From Rhipidocladum racemiflorum (taxonomy: Eukaryota > Streptophyta > Magnoliopsida > Poales > Poaceae), in assembly GCA_036346355.1 (NCBI GenBank), contig CM070576.1, positions 9,965,558 through 10,029,557 of the forward strand: 64,000 nt of DNA, in the 5' to 3' direction. The translations under genes were made by a program, and so were the position numbers. This document shows, piece by piece, positions 40,744 to 53,460 of the stretch. The notes under the pieces were generated by a model. The model did no database searches, was not told the origin of the DNA, and saw nothing but the letters and a program-made list of their open reading frames with translations. Numbering within the stretch: the first letter of the stretch is position 1; every line of letters starts with the position of its first letter.

Positions 40744-43700
40744 TGTGACACCACGGAGTGTCGGATCCTTATTTATTGAGCATGATGAGGTTAAAAACAT
40801 TATGAGATGTGGAATTAAGATTAAAACCATAGGGTATGAAGGTTATTAGCGTTTCTGGGCCGTTTCCGGGAGTTTGGGCCTTTCCGGGGGAGTTTGGGCC
40901 TTTCCTGGGGAGTTTGGGCCTAGGGGAAAGGGTCGTGGGCATTGGTGGGGAGGAGTTTGAGTACTTTTGGGGGAAGGAGACCTGGTTGGAGGCCAACCCC
41001 AGCCCCTTGTGCGCCCCCCTGCTGTTTGGGCACCCCACCCCCATACCCTAGCCGCCACAACTTGTCGGGACCCCGAATTTGCAAATCCGGACCCTCTGTG
41101 TATTCAGCACTAGTCCAGGAACGCGCTAGTGCACACAGTCTTAACATCGGTATATATCACAATCATACCAAACGATACTATCAAAGTACTTTATTTAAAT
41201 AATCAAAAGGTTACTCGACCTTATGGCCAAGTTACAAATATATGCCTCGCAAGGCGAAACTTATTAAAAGAGAAATAACAAAGCATGAAAATCAAATAAC
41301 CGTGGCGCCATCCAAAGATACCACAGTAAATCGGGCTCGCATCCCTAAGTAGACGGGTCTTCTTGGAAATCCTCCTCAGCGCGTAATCTCCTCTTCAACT
41401 GGTATTGTGTTGAGGCAAGGGTGAGTACTTGGTACTCGACAAGTCATATGCATGAATGCAAGCTAATATACTATATGCATGGCTTGGTACAAAGGAATAG
41501 CTCAAGGCATATTTGCAGTAAACGGTTTTTGACAAGTAATAAAAGTAGATTCGAAAGCAGTAGAAATAAGTAAAGCATAAATAACTTCTCAAGAAATTTA
41601 ATAAACATTTTTCCCCATCCTAAACCACATTTCCATCAACTTCATTACTAAACCAACCCAACTTTTCAAATCCAAGTTATTTTAAAGTCTAACCCTTGAC
41701 TGTAATTCCGAGCATTGTCGATCTGCGTGGACTCGGCTATTTAAATAGATTCTACACTCTGCAGAGGTTATGCACTTTACCCACAAGATACAATCAAACA
41801 CCACAAAGGCGAGTTCCCGTAACAAAGCCTTTCTAAGCCTCAAACAACACAGTGGTCCTCTCCTGTTCGTGCTCTACACCATCCCTTCCCTTAGCCAAGG
41901 CGAAGTATGGGACCAACACACCGTTAGATGGGTATCTGGCCACAGCCACGATACGCTCCCCGCATAATCACACAAACGGTGTAATTGACACCCTGAGGCT
42001 CCACAAGTGAGTCCTTAGCGACTTAATCAACTAGGGCCGTCCCATTCCAGCCATGTGGTTGCAAGTTTGACCAGTTCAAAGGCTTGCAAGGTTAAGTCCT
42101 TAGAGTGACCAGGGCAAGACTACCCAAGAACCAAATCAACATTCCTAACGCCACAATCGCCCACCGATTACTCTTGCCACATGCCCTGGCCGAAATCGTT
42201 TATCAAACCCCGCTTGATTACCATGCACCACGTGCCATCAACATCACATGATACTTTTCCAAAACAGGTTCAATATATCATTAAGTCAATATTAGCATTT
42301 GATTATCCAAAATCATGTCATGAGCACGTGGCGTGTCTAAGCAGCATACTACAACGATCTAAACCCATGTTGGCAATTTAATAATGTCCAACTAGTAAAC
42401 CACAACTAGGGTGACAAAGGGTCATGGCACATACTTAAGTAATCAAGGTGTCATACAGCAAATTGGTATTTATCTAACCCCCATGTTTAAACAAAGTATC
42501 TTTCTAATTGAACTAGCATGCAATAGTTTAAATCAAAATAGATTTCGAAATAGGATCAATATGGTCAAAGCACAACTTGCCTTCAAAAATTACTTGCTCT
42601 TGGTCTTGAGTTGGATCCTGAGTCAACACTTCTCCCTCGAATCCTTCCGGCACTTCAACGTCTACTCGTAAAGCGTGCAAATAGCAAATACACAAATAAA
42701 CACTAGGAAAAAACATCCCAAAACTCCAAATAAAATCCATAAACAGAGAGAACATAATTTTCTAGATTTTTAGAAACTGGAATCGTCAAATTTGGAGTTA
42801 AAACGCAAAAGTTATGATTTATTAAAGTTTAAATAATCAATTAAATAATATTACAGAGAAAAACTTTAGTCCAAAAATTAAATAAAATTCATATTTGAGT
42901 AGACCTGAATTTTATACAAATTTAGAAATTTGAATCACTCAAATCGGAGTTGAAGCATAAAGTTATAAGCGTTTGAAGTTTGAATCTAAATTTGAATCAA
43001 TATTTCAATTAATAAATCATTTTCTTTTTTCTGAAATTAATTATTGCGCCAGCAGGACACGTGGCAGCCTCTGATTGGGTGACGCCACCGTCCATGGACT
43101 TGGTCCACGCTCGGCTCGGGTCCACCGTGGACTCGGTCCCACGACTCCACGTGAGATCGACATGTGGGCCCTCTCGGGTAGACGTCATCGCCGGCGTCGG
43201 GCTCGACCACGGTCTTGGCGGTGGGACCCACCGTGACGTCATGGATGACGTCGGCGCTTGGCGGGTCAGCCAGCGACATGCGGGCCCTCGACACGCGGGC
43301 CCGCGTGTCGGCGTCCTACACACGCACGCCAGCGTGGGCGGCGCCGACCGCGTCGGTCCAACTTCGACACGCGTGGCGCAATCACGGCCGTTGATTTGAA
43401 ATTCAACGGCGCGGATTAGATCCAGTGGTTAACACGCTGAAACTACTGCGTTGATCGGTAGGCCGTTCGATTTAGATCGGACGGTCGGATCTAATCCTAT
43501 AATCGCCTTTGCTACGACGCGTGGCGACATTGTGAACCGCTGGATCTTGATCCAACTGGTCGCATCTAATCGGGTTTAGAACACGTGAACTCACCTCAAC
43601 CGTCCGATCTGGATCCGGCGGTCCACGAGCTCGCGAGTCCGGCGATGGCGCGGCGAGGCCTGGGCACCGAGACGGAACGATGACCAAGGCGCGGCGCTCA

Positions 43701-46485
43701 CGGGCTTCTCGGCGAGATGAATCCTTCCTCAAGTGCGTCTCGTCGCGGGGATCCCAGATCCGAGCTCCTTCTCGGAAGAAGGCGGACGGCGACGACGGAA
43801 AACGGCGCAAACCTCGGCGGAGGGAAGAGACAACTCCGGCGAGCGATTGCGGCTCAACGGGCGGCTCGGCGAGATGGCTCGAGGAACGGAGTGCGCAAGG
43901 ATGAGGGCAACCTCGGGGGGCGTCTCACGCTCTAAATAGCCTCGGCGTTCGTGCTCTAGACGGAAACCTAATCCACTCTGCGGCGCGCGGCGAGTCCGGC
44001 TTCGGTCTCGGCGAAGACGACGACTCTCGGCCGCCCACGTGGCGCGATCAACGCCACGATCGCCGGGCGATCGGATCCGGCCGATACGGCTCGAACCGTG
44101 CTGGCGGATCTCACCGTTGGATCTTGATCCAACGGTTGGGATTGATTAGGGTTAGGAGTGGGTTCGGTCGAGTCACGTGGCTCGGTCGGACTCGAGTCCG
44201 ACTCGGGTTCGACTTCGGCCGGATGAACGATACTTGACCCGAGTTGATTTTCCAGCGATTTAATATTTAAAATAATTCCCAGAATTCATTTAATTCATTA
44301 AAAATAGCAAAGACTTTAAAATTCCAGAAAAATTCTGGAAAATATTTTGGATCATTTTGGACTCAAATAAAATATTTCCAACAAAATTTTATTTGCAAAA
44401 TTAAATTCTTTAATTATTTCAAAATGGAATAAATTCAAATAAATTCCAAATAAATCCAAATAAATTCCAGAAAATTCCAAAAATTCACCAAAGTGCCAAA
44501 TCACACATGAATTTAGGACAAGTAAAATTTTGGGGTGTTACACAACTCCATCTGCACCTCCCTTGCTTGCGTGCGCCCCTCCCCATGGCTCCCCATAGCT
44601 CCTCCACCCCTCCACCACCTCTCCACCACCCTTGCTGACCCTAGGGGAGTTCTCCACCTCACCAACTTGAAGATCCATCCATTGGAGCGCTCCGCGACGA
44701 GGAGATCCGGCGGGATTGGAGCGAGGAAGGAGATCGCGCGAACCGGGAGGAGATCTATTGGATTTTCGTGCGTCGGGCGAAGGTATGGCCATGGGACTCC
44801 TTGGGGTTGGTCTAGGTACTGTTCTAAGGGTGATTATCAAATTTTAGATCAATTGGTGGTGCTGGAATTGAGTAGATTAGACGAAATCTAGAAGTTGCCA
44901 CGTTCTCTGTTTCGGGCAGCATGAGCAGTCGACCTAGGGTTAGAGTTTTCGTCAATTTAGAGTCCGAATTTGGTCGGCTGCCTTTTGAATAAGTTGTAGG
45001 TAATTTCAATACCTTTCAGTGGGTATAAATAACGCGAAATTCCGATCGGCCGTTTGAAAGTTATGGCTGTTTTACCGAGCGTGTTACAATCTATGACGTG
45101 ATTGGAACAGATCACGGTATTTTGTAGATTAAACAACTTTAGAGTCCGAATCAGTCTTTCCGTATACCTAGAGAAAGTTAGGAAATTTCCTAAGCTACGC
45201 GAGGATGTACTCATTTAATTGATTCGGAGTTTTAGAACCCGAGTTATGCCTTTTGGAAGGCTGCTGTCCCGACGGGACAGAACCTCTGTTTTTAGGTTTT
45301 GCGATTAGTTGGCAATGTCAGGGTAGATGAGGGTTTGCGTACTGTTTTATGGACATGATTGTGAGTGTGTGGTACCTATGTGCAGGTGGTGCGACCCCGG
45401 GAGTGCCTTCTTCTTCTCGCCAATCCGTCGCCCGTGGTTGAGGCAAGTGTATTGGAATGGGTAGCAAATTGTGGGTTGTTTGATTGATAGAGATTGAAAT
45501 TTGAATATATAATATGTTCACATGCCATGCTTTAATGCTTGCCATTGATATGATGAATATGTTTATTATGTGATGATGACATGTGTTAATGTACAAGTTA
45601 TCCATGATGATGCCATATGTTAATGTACAAGTTATTCATGATGTTGGCATATTTGCATACATGGCATGATACATGGGCCGGGCGGTGAGAAAGTCATAAC
45701 TAGTCCGGGGAAGGTCGGTGAGAAAGTTATGACTATTCCGGAGAGCCAATGAGTAAGTCCTACATCGTGATTCCATTCACCGCGGTGAACGAAAGCGAGG
45801 AGTAGGCACCCTCCATCTTCGGGATGGAAGGGGGGAGAGGGTGCACACCGACGGGTGTGTACTCAACCATACCGGTATGAGTTTCCAAGGAGATATGAGC
45901 ATCGCATTGCATACATAATGATGATGATAATGATTTGTGAACATGGATGAGATGATATACATGATGTGAGTTGTTGTAGCCATGTAATTGTTTATGTTTG
46001 TACCATTGCAATATACTTGCTGGGTGATGAACTCACGCTTGTGTTTATGTTGTTTATTTTTAGGTACCATGACACCGGCATATGGGAAGGGGAAATAGCT
46101 ACACAACTTCACGTAGTCCAGCCACATTTACTATTGTTTAGTCAAGTTCATAATAAGTGCCATGAACTAGGTGTTTGGAATAATTTTTGTGTGCTTATGA
46201 TCCTTATTTGCTTAGCCATAGTTTATGGAGTGGTTGGCTTTAGTATTATTGTCTTATGTTGATGTTATATTCGTTTATATTGCTGTTTTAGATGCCTTAT
46301 GTTTTGCTATGAACTGCCTTGTTATTGCTATCGCTTCAATTCATGTTAAAACAAAGGAGATGCTGCCGAAATTTCGGTTTTTAGCATGTGCGCCTTTGCT
46401 GTAATTTATGTTTAATTGTGGTATTTAGATGTTGTTTAGTCTATGTTTGGTAGCATTCGGGCATATTAAATGCCGGGGTGTTACA
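40744..46485 (+). repeat. 5' LTR of family A copy 2 (interrupted)
   Basis: TGTGACACCACGG ... GGGGTGTTACA. It holds a three-fold tandem GGGAGTTTGGGCCTTTCC repeat at about 40865-40920 that has fewer units in the 3' LTR. It is interrupted at 41063-44542 by a family B solo LTR; the uninterrupted sequence at 51130-51145 of the 3' LTR is the matching empty site. Confidence 0.9.
41063..44542 (-). mobile_element. Family B solo LTR nested in the A2 5' LTR
   Basis: 3480 bp, reverse orientation, TGTCGGGACCCC ... GGGGTGTTACA, flanked by the perfect TSD CAACT (41058-41062 and 44543-44547). The A2 3' LTR has a single CCACAACTCCATCT at the equivalent place, an internal empty-site proof. No internal domain remains. 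Confidence 0.95.
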
Positions 46486-46487
46486 GT

Positions 46488-46500
46488 TGGTATCGTGAGC
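46488..46500 (+). other. Primer binding site of family A
   Basis: TGGTATCGTGAGC begins 2 bp after the LTR end. It resembles the initiator tRNA-Met site TGGTATCAGAGC but differs in the middle, so the primer tRNA is uncertain. Confidence 0.65.
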
Positions 46501-49500
46501 GGTCAGAGGTCCTTGGAATGTGTATTTTTAGTGTCATGCTATAGGATACAACTAAAATGTGATGTGGAATAACTTTGAAACATGGCTTAGATTTTAACTA
46601 AAATTTTGTCATAGGATAGCAACATTAAAACTTGCAAAAGTGGTAACTAATCTAAATTTTGTCATAGGGTATGGGTATCGTTTCTTTATGCTTAAATGTT
46701 GTAATTAAGCTTCGATGTTGAATGCTTCATTTGATAATGAGATAAATGATTGAATTGTGCTTGTTGTGGTGATAAAGTGGGGTTGTGGTGCCAAAGGGTT
46801 TTGGTCACCCCTTTTGTTAATAGTAAGGGTGTGGTTTGACGGTATGGTCGGATAAAGCCATCACCGAAGAACTATGAATTCCTTGTGGGAAAAGAGTGCT
46901 TACCTTTTCTATCGTAGATCGGGTAGTTGGCTGGAGACAAATAGAAGAGTTGATGGTGGTATCCTTCGGATGCTTTTCACCGTTCCGACGGTCGGTTTTG
47001 GTTGGTCTTCTTGTTTTTTTTTAGTTGATTGAAATCAAAAGAAAAGTGTTTGGTCTTGGATTCTCGCGGATTGTTCCATATGCGGTATGTGGTTTTGTCT
47101 TCCTTGGTTGAAGATGAAGAAGAAGAGTCTAGTGTTGCGCTTCTGTTAGTCACCTTTTGGCTTTGACACCGGTTTTGTTGGTTGCCTTGCAAAGAAAAGT
47201 ATAGTTTTGGTTCTTGTGTGTGTTTTACTCTGAGTTTAAAAGAAGTTATTGAAGCGTGTGCAAAAAGATAAGTTGTGTCGATTTATGTTTTGTGCTTTGT
47301 CCGCAAAGGTTTATTTGATCGCTTGGTTCCCTCCTGTGGGAGTCTTTGAGATTTAAAAGTGTTTTGGAGAATTCCTTTGCATGACCAAGTTTGGGTTTGT
47401 CTCATTGCAATTTTGAGAGTCATGTTTCCTTATGAATTTGGGATAAGTTTTAAAACTAAAATGCTGCAAACAAAGCAAGTAGTCTTTGACTGAAATCATT
47501 GGTCCCTAGTAAGAATTGTTGTTTAGCATGTTATGTAGCATGTACCAATGCGGTTTATGGGATGACGTATTGTTAAGTTAATTTGTGAGTTGAAACAATT
47601 CAATGCGGTTGTCATCTCTAGCTTGAAAATAAATAGACTACTAGTGTTGTAGTTTACTCTTAGCGAGAATGAGTAAATGTGTTAATGTACATGCTTATAA
47701 TCTGTTGCTCTGATTTGAAAGTGCTTATGACCCTTGATTATGTTTAAAATTTTAAACCCTGATACATAGTTAAACATTAAGATGATGTAGACTACTGTTA
47801 TTGTTAAAGAAACTTTGCTGGTTGTTTAAAGATGTTCTAATCTAATGAATTAATAGAGAAACTTAATCGTGTTGACTAGTGGCTTTAATTTGGAAGTTGA
47901 TTAGAGTTGCTATTTACGTTGTTGCAAACTACTAGTATATTTGGAAGTATGCAGTTTTGTCTCTACAATGTTAGTATTGATATCAATTGAGAAGACATAA
48001 GACTTATTGTTAATGATGTTGTTAAGAACATTGTGCTGATCTAACTTATTAAATCTAATTTAATAGTTGGAGTATGTTGTGTAGTGACAATTTTGTCGCA
48101 ACCTATGTGTAAGGTAGCTAAAAGCAATGTTGTTGATTGATGATTATGCAAGGAATTGATATTGATGCTTTGGTAGTGTTGTTAATTGTTGGAAACCATT
48201 GATCCAATAGAAGAAAAGTGTAAAACTGTGGTATTATGTCGAGTACATGTTGTGATGGGATGAACAATGGATAATAATCATGATGCAAGATTTTAATCTT
48301 AATGAATGCATATCTTAGAATCCTATTTACGAATTTTATCTTGTAGAGATAATACTTTTTTGTTGAAATCATTTTATTGATTGAACAAGTTTTAATTGTC
48401 AAGATGTTGAGGTATGGATGATATAAAATTGATAGGATGACCATGCTCAAGTAGCTGTTGAAGTACTATGTTTGAAATATAGAATACGTTGTTATATGAT
48501 TTGGTGATCCGTGGGGATCATGTCAATGTAGTCTTGGTTGGGTGCCTTTGTGATAAGCATCATAAACTTTAATTAAAAGTGTTGGGAATGGTAACTAGAG
48601 AAAGAAATTGTTATGTGAATTTTGTTAAAACTGGTTGGACTCTCTTGATGACTAAATAGTGATTATTGAATGCTTAAATGGTAAGTGTAGTGGAATACAA
48701 GTTATGGTGGGATTCATGCTGAGCTGGTGTTTAAAACCTTTTGAACTGGTGTGGTTGTTTGCCATTTTGGTTGAATGCCTTCGGTCAAGGTATTCCTTGT
48801 GTCGTGTTTCCGAATTTCCCTAAAACCCGTAGCTATTGATGCCAATCTTTGGTTTTGGCTATTTTGTTTAATTTGTGTTATGAGTATGGTTGTACACCCA
48901 AAAGATTTTGAGTGGATCGCGCTCCTTCGCGTTCACCCTGAATTATCTTTGGAATAAATTTTAACGGAAGCAGATGGACATAGTGGGTTGTGTTGGAAAC
49001 TCTTGAGATTTAATTTGTAACTCTTTTTAACTGGAGTTGGATTTATTTGCATAATGTGTGTGATGTGTGTGAGTGCTTCAAAAAGGTGGATTTTATGAAT
49101 GTTTTATAAAGTGACTTTGTTAGTGAGGTGTTCCCTTTTGGAAATGAGTTTACCTCTCCTTGAGAAAATTTGTGACGGTTGTGTGAGCAGAGGCTCGACT
49201 TGAAACTTTGATGTTATCTTCCAAAATGTTGACTTTGGATCAAATGCAATGTTTTGCAAGTTCAGTTTTCAATTGTTGTGGGTTCTTTTACAACGTGGTG
49301 TTTTGCTGTTATCGGTGTTGCCATCATAGTTATATGATTTAGCGCAACCGTCAATGTTATGTGTGTTTCAAACCTGTGATACCGAGGAATTAGTCGTTTG
49401 GTGAATGATTTCTCGGTGTTGTTGCTACATGGTGAATGAATGGTGAAAAGGAAGCATGACATCGTTTATGTTTATTCAATCATAAAAGAGTCGATGAGCC

Positions 49501-50676
49501 AGGACGGTGAGAAAGTCATATATGGAGATATGACTAATCCGGAGTGCTCTTGAAGAGTGTGCATTTATATCATGAAACGAGATTTCCCTTGCTTTCTAGT
49601 ATGAAAAGAAACAATGAAGAATTTCTGGTATGTTGGCTGTGTTGTAGGGGATTTGCGTTTCCTTTGTGTCTTGGCATAGGAAATTAAAATGTGTGCTCTT
49701 TGGATGTTGTCGGATCCTTTCCAAAGTGGTTTTAGCGCTTTGGGGTTTGAGTTGTTGTAGGTGGACCATTTGGGGTTCATGGTTTATGGTTGAGTTCACC
49801 CAATGCAAACCTTCTTGGAAAATCGGGTCATTGATGTGTTCCACGGTAGGGTTGATTAAACTATTAGTGGACCACTTGGTGGTTGCAAGTAATTGCTTTA
49901 TCCTTTCGAAGTGTATTGGATCTTTTGTCGCCGATCTCTGAGCAAGTTGTGTCGACCGATGTGGATTGCTCGGTTGATAGTGTTTTTGCGAATTTTAAGG
50001 ACCCTGGTTATAATGTAGGTTTTTCCTTTAGTGGTAACTGTGGGTGTTGGCCTAGTTGTAAAAGATCAATCTTTTGCAAGGTTTTAACCTCGTTTGTTCC
50101 AGCAGTTGGTAGTCTTGGAGTGTTGTGTCCCGCTTGGTTCGCGTCGTCTTGCTTACGACGAACCACAGTAGGAGTTCGAGGTGTGAAAACACTTTTGCTT
50201 GCGAGAGCTGAAGGAGGATCAAGAGTCGGAGTTAGAGGTTGGTACCGTGTTTCTTCTGGAGAGTAACGTTGGTCTAAGGGATCGGGCACTCTAGTGCCAA
50301 GGAATGTATGAAATGGAGAGTATGAGACCGTTTCTTTTGTGGTCTGTTTGAGGATTTATCCTATCGCTTGGGTCGTGCTGAGACCATGTGTGAGTGCTTT
50401 GTGTTTCAGTGTCTAGTAAAGTTCTTGCAAGAGGTTGATCGTGGGTTATCGTTAGAGCTGTTGGTCTTCGAACCTAGGTGTCCTGTCATCGAGTCTCGAT
50501 CAGTGTAAATTCCAGTGGTTTTATTTAGAGAAGCGACCTGGCAGTTGAAGTCTCGCGGAGGCGAGCTTTACCCAAAGCTCTTTTCTTCAGGTTTGAACCG
50601 CGAAGATTAGATCTCTGTGTGTTGTTGGTTTGGCGTAGTGGCATGTCTTGGATTCGAGGTCGAATCCTGTTGAAGG

Positions 50677-50831
50677 GGAAAAAATTGCCAAGATGCCACT
50701 CTCAACAAGTGGCTTTGCTAAAATGCCACTACTCTCTCACTGACATGTGGGACCATTTGTGTCTATGACAGTGGGCCATAGTGGCATTTTAGTGAGGCCA
50801 CTTGTTGAGAGTGGCAGAATGACAATTCTCC
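50677..50831. mobile_element. Mutator-like MITE inserted at the A2 polypurine tract
   Basis: 155 bp absent from the equivalent place in A1 (about 1050). Inverted ends: GGAAAAAATTGCCAAGATGC and, on the complement, GGAGAATTGTCATTCTGCC, continuing into a shared CCACTCTCAACAAGTGGC. It is flanked by a 9-bp duplication TGTTGAAGG (50668-50676 and 50832-50840). A GGnnAAATTG-type end with a 9-bp TSD suits a Mutator-like MITE. Confidence 0.85.
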
Positions 50832-50835
50832 TGTT

Positions 50836-50850
50836 GAAGGGGGGGGAGAA
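50836..50850 (+). other. Polypurine tract of family A copy 2
   Basis: GAAGGGGGGGGAGAA ends at the LTR start TGTGACACC (50851). Part of the tract is duplicated upstream at 50673-50678 by the MITE's TSD. Confidence 0.85.
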
Positions 50851-52839
50851 TGTGACACCACGGAGTGTCGGATCCTTATTTATTGAGCATGATGAGGTCA
50901 AAAACATTATGAGATGTGGAATTAAGGTTAAAACCATAGGGTATGGAGGTTATTAGCGTTTCCGGGAGTTTGGGCCTTTCCGGGGGAGTTTGAGCCTTGG
51001 GGAAAGGGTCGTGGGCCTTGGTGGGGAGGAGTTTGAGTCCTTTTGGGGGAAGGAGACCTAGTTGGAGGCCAACCCCAGCCCCTTGTGCGCCCCCCTGCTG
51101 TTTGTGCGCCCCACCCCCATACCCTAGCCGCCACAACTCCATCTCCACCTCCCTTGCTTGTGTGCGCCCCTCCCCATGGCTCCCCATTGCTCCTCCACCC
51201 CTCCACCACCTCTCCACCTCCCTTTCTGCCTCTAGGGGAGTTCTCCACCTCGCCAACTCGAAGATCCATCCATTGGAGCGCTCCGCGACGAGGAGATCCG
51301 GCGGGACTGGAGCGAGGAAGGAGATCGCGCGAACCGGGAGGAGATCTATTGGGTTTTCGTGCGTCGGGCGAAGGTATGGCCATGGGACTCCTTGGGGTTG
51401 GTCTAGGTACTGTTCTAAGGGTGATTATCAAGTTTTTAGATCAATTTTTGGTTCTGGAATTGAGTAGATTAGACGAAATCTAGAAGTTGCCACGTTCTCT
51501 GTTTCGGGCAGCATGAGCAATCGACCTAGGGTTAGAGTTTTCGTCAATTTAGAGTCCGAATTTGGTCGGCTGCCTTTTGAAGAAGTTGTAGGTAATTTCA
51601 ATACCTTTCAGTGGGTATAAAGAATGCGAAATTCCAATCAGCCGTTTGAAAGTTATGGCTGTTTTGCCGAGTGTGTTACAATATGTGACGTGATTGGAAC
51701 AGATCACTGTATTTTGTAGATTAAACAACTTTAGAGTCCGAATCAGTCTTTCCGTATACCTAGAGAAAGTTAGGAAATTTCCTAATCTACGCGTGGATGT
51801 ACTCGTTTAATTGATTCGGAGTCTTAGAACCTGAGTTATGCCTTTTGGAAGGCTGCTGTCCCGACGGGACAGAACCTCTGTTTTTAGGTTTTGCGAGTAG
51901 TTGGCAATGTCGGGGTAGATGAGGGTTTGCGTACTGTTTTGTGGACATGATTGTGAGTGTGTGGTACCTATGTGCAGGTGGTGCGACCCCGGGAGTGCCT
52001 TCTTCTTCTCGCCAATCCGTCGCCCGTGGTTGAGGCAAGTGTATTGGAATGGGTAGCAAATTGTGGGTTGTTTGATTGATTGAGATTGAAATTTGAATAT
52101 ATGATATGTTTACATGCCATGCTTTAATGTTTGCCATTGATATGATGAATATGTTTATTATGTGATGATGCCATGTGTTGATGTACAAGTTATCCATGAT
52201 GATGCCATATGTTAATGTACAAGTTATTCATGATGTTGGCATATTTGCATACATGGCATGATACATGGCTCGGGCGGTGAGAAAGTCATAACTAGTCCGG
52301 GGAAGGTCGGTGAGAAAGTTATGACTATTCCGGAGAGCCAATGAGTAAGTCCTACATCGTGATTCCATTCACCGCGGTGAACGGAAGCGAGGAGTAGGCA
52401 CCCTCCATCTTCGGGATGGAAGGGGGGAGAGGGTGCACACCGACGGGTGTGTACTCAACCATACCGGTATGAGTTTCCAAGGAGATATGAGCATCGCATC
52501 GCATCGCATTGCATACATAATGATGATGATAATGATTTGTGAACATGGATGAGATGATATACATGATGTGAGTTGTTGTAGCCATGTAATTGTTTATGTT
52601 TGTACCATTGCAATATACTTGCTGAGTGATGAACTCACGCTTGTGTTTATGTTGTTTATTTTGAGGTACCATGACACCGGCATATGGGAAGGGGAAATAG
52701 CTACACAACTTCACGTAGTCCAGCCACATTTACTATTGTTTAGTCAAGTTCATAATAAGTGCCATGAACTAGGTGTTTGGAATAATTTTTGTGTGCTTAT
52801 GATCCTTATTTGCTTAGCCATAGTTTATGGAGTGGTTGG
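50851..52839 (+). repeat. 3' LTR of family A copy 2, truncated by element C
   Basis: Matches the 5' LTR without the nested solo LTR, up to GAGTGGTTGG, where element C begins. The expected continuation CTTTAGTATTATTG (seen at 46236) is not present before the window ends. The candidate TSD is GTTGG (52835-52839). Confidence 0.9.
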
Positions 52840-53440
52840 TGTGGGATGCCTGAGATGGGGGTCCCGCAAGTGGAGCCTACACTCGACTGGGCCGACGATG
52901 GTGCGGTAGGCCCAGAGCCTAGAAGCGCCACGAGGGGCCCATAGCACGGCCCGACTTCTTCCCCAAGGCAGCTGGCTGACCCCTCGGCGAAGCTTCGTGC
53001 CGCGTCCAGACAACCCCGTCAAAAGCAAAGCCTGCGGCCTGGCATCGGCAGAGCCTGCTGCAGGTACCAGAACCTGGAGGAGTGGCAGGCGTGGGTCAGG
53101 AAAGGAACGACCACACCCCCTTGGACGTATTGGGGCTCAGCCGATAGAGACAAATTACATACTCATGAAGCCACCAGGTTCAGGGCCAGGTGGCGCCCAT
53201 TTGTGGTGTATCCTTCCCCTACTATATAAGGGGGAGGGAACAACCCTAAAAGAGGGGAGGAGAAAAAAGGAGAACACATCCGAATATCCAAGAACACAGG
53301 ACTAGGGTATTATCTCCTCCGCAAGAGCCCGAACCTGTCTAAAAAGATTGCCCTCGCATCATGTGTTACCATCTAGCTCCGATCTCGCACGAATCCCCTA
53401 GAATCACAAATCTCATTGCCGGCGAAACCAATCGTCGACA
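52840..53440 (+). repeat. 5' LTR of element C
   Basis: TG...CA ends, 601 bp, with a TATATAAG promoter at 53223-53230 followed by GGGGGAGGGAACAACCC. The 3' LTR lies outside the window. Confidence 0.85.
53223..53230 (+). promoter_or_regulatory. TATA box of element C LTR
   Basis: TATATAAG in the context CTACTATATAAGGGGGAGG, about 210 bp before the LTR end. This is the usual spacing for an LTR with short R/U5. Confidence 0.75.
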
Positions 53441-53441
53441 G

Positions 53442-53460
53442 TTGGCGCGCCAGGTAGGGG
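53442..53460 (+). other. Primer binding site of element C
   Basis: TTGGCGCGCCAGGTAGGGG starts 1 bp after the LTR end. It is a recurrent plant gypsy primer site, distinct from the iMet type. I do not assign the tRNA species. Confidence 0.8.

Larger units (their letters stand above)
46486..50850 (+). other. Internal domain of family A copy 2, non-coding
   Basis: 4.37 kb of T/G-rich sequence from just after the 5' LTR to the polypurine tract. I looked for DSG protease, F/YxDD reverse transcriptase, integrase DDE or zinc motifs, and CCHC knuckles, and saw none in any frame. The only ORFs are short, and the one stretch that can be compared with copy A1 (49.59-50.85 kb against 1-1066) is conserved as DNA rather than as protein. 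Confidence 0.75.
40744..52839 (+). mobile_element. Family A copy 2 (A2): large non-autonomous LTR retrotransposon inside CACTA-2
   Basis: 5' LTR 40744-46485 (2257 bp without the nested solo LTR and TSD), primer site at 46488, internal region 46486-50850, polypurine tract, and 3' LTR from 50851 that is cut at 52839 by element C. The internal domain has no ORF above about 127 codons and no gag, protease, RT or integrase motif on either strand. With both priming sites kept, this is the profile of a large retrotransposon derivative (LARD) that depends on proteins from another element. Its left flank AGTTT (40739-40743) is the candidate TSD; the right copy is outside the window. Confidence 0.85.

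Noticed and set aside
48118..50266. ORFs of 110-127 codons in the family A internal region, considered as possible gag remnants
   Set aside because: No retroelement motif is present, and the part comparable with A1 does not preserve the frames.
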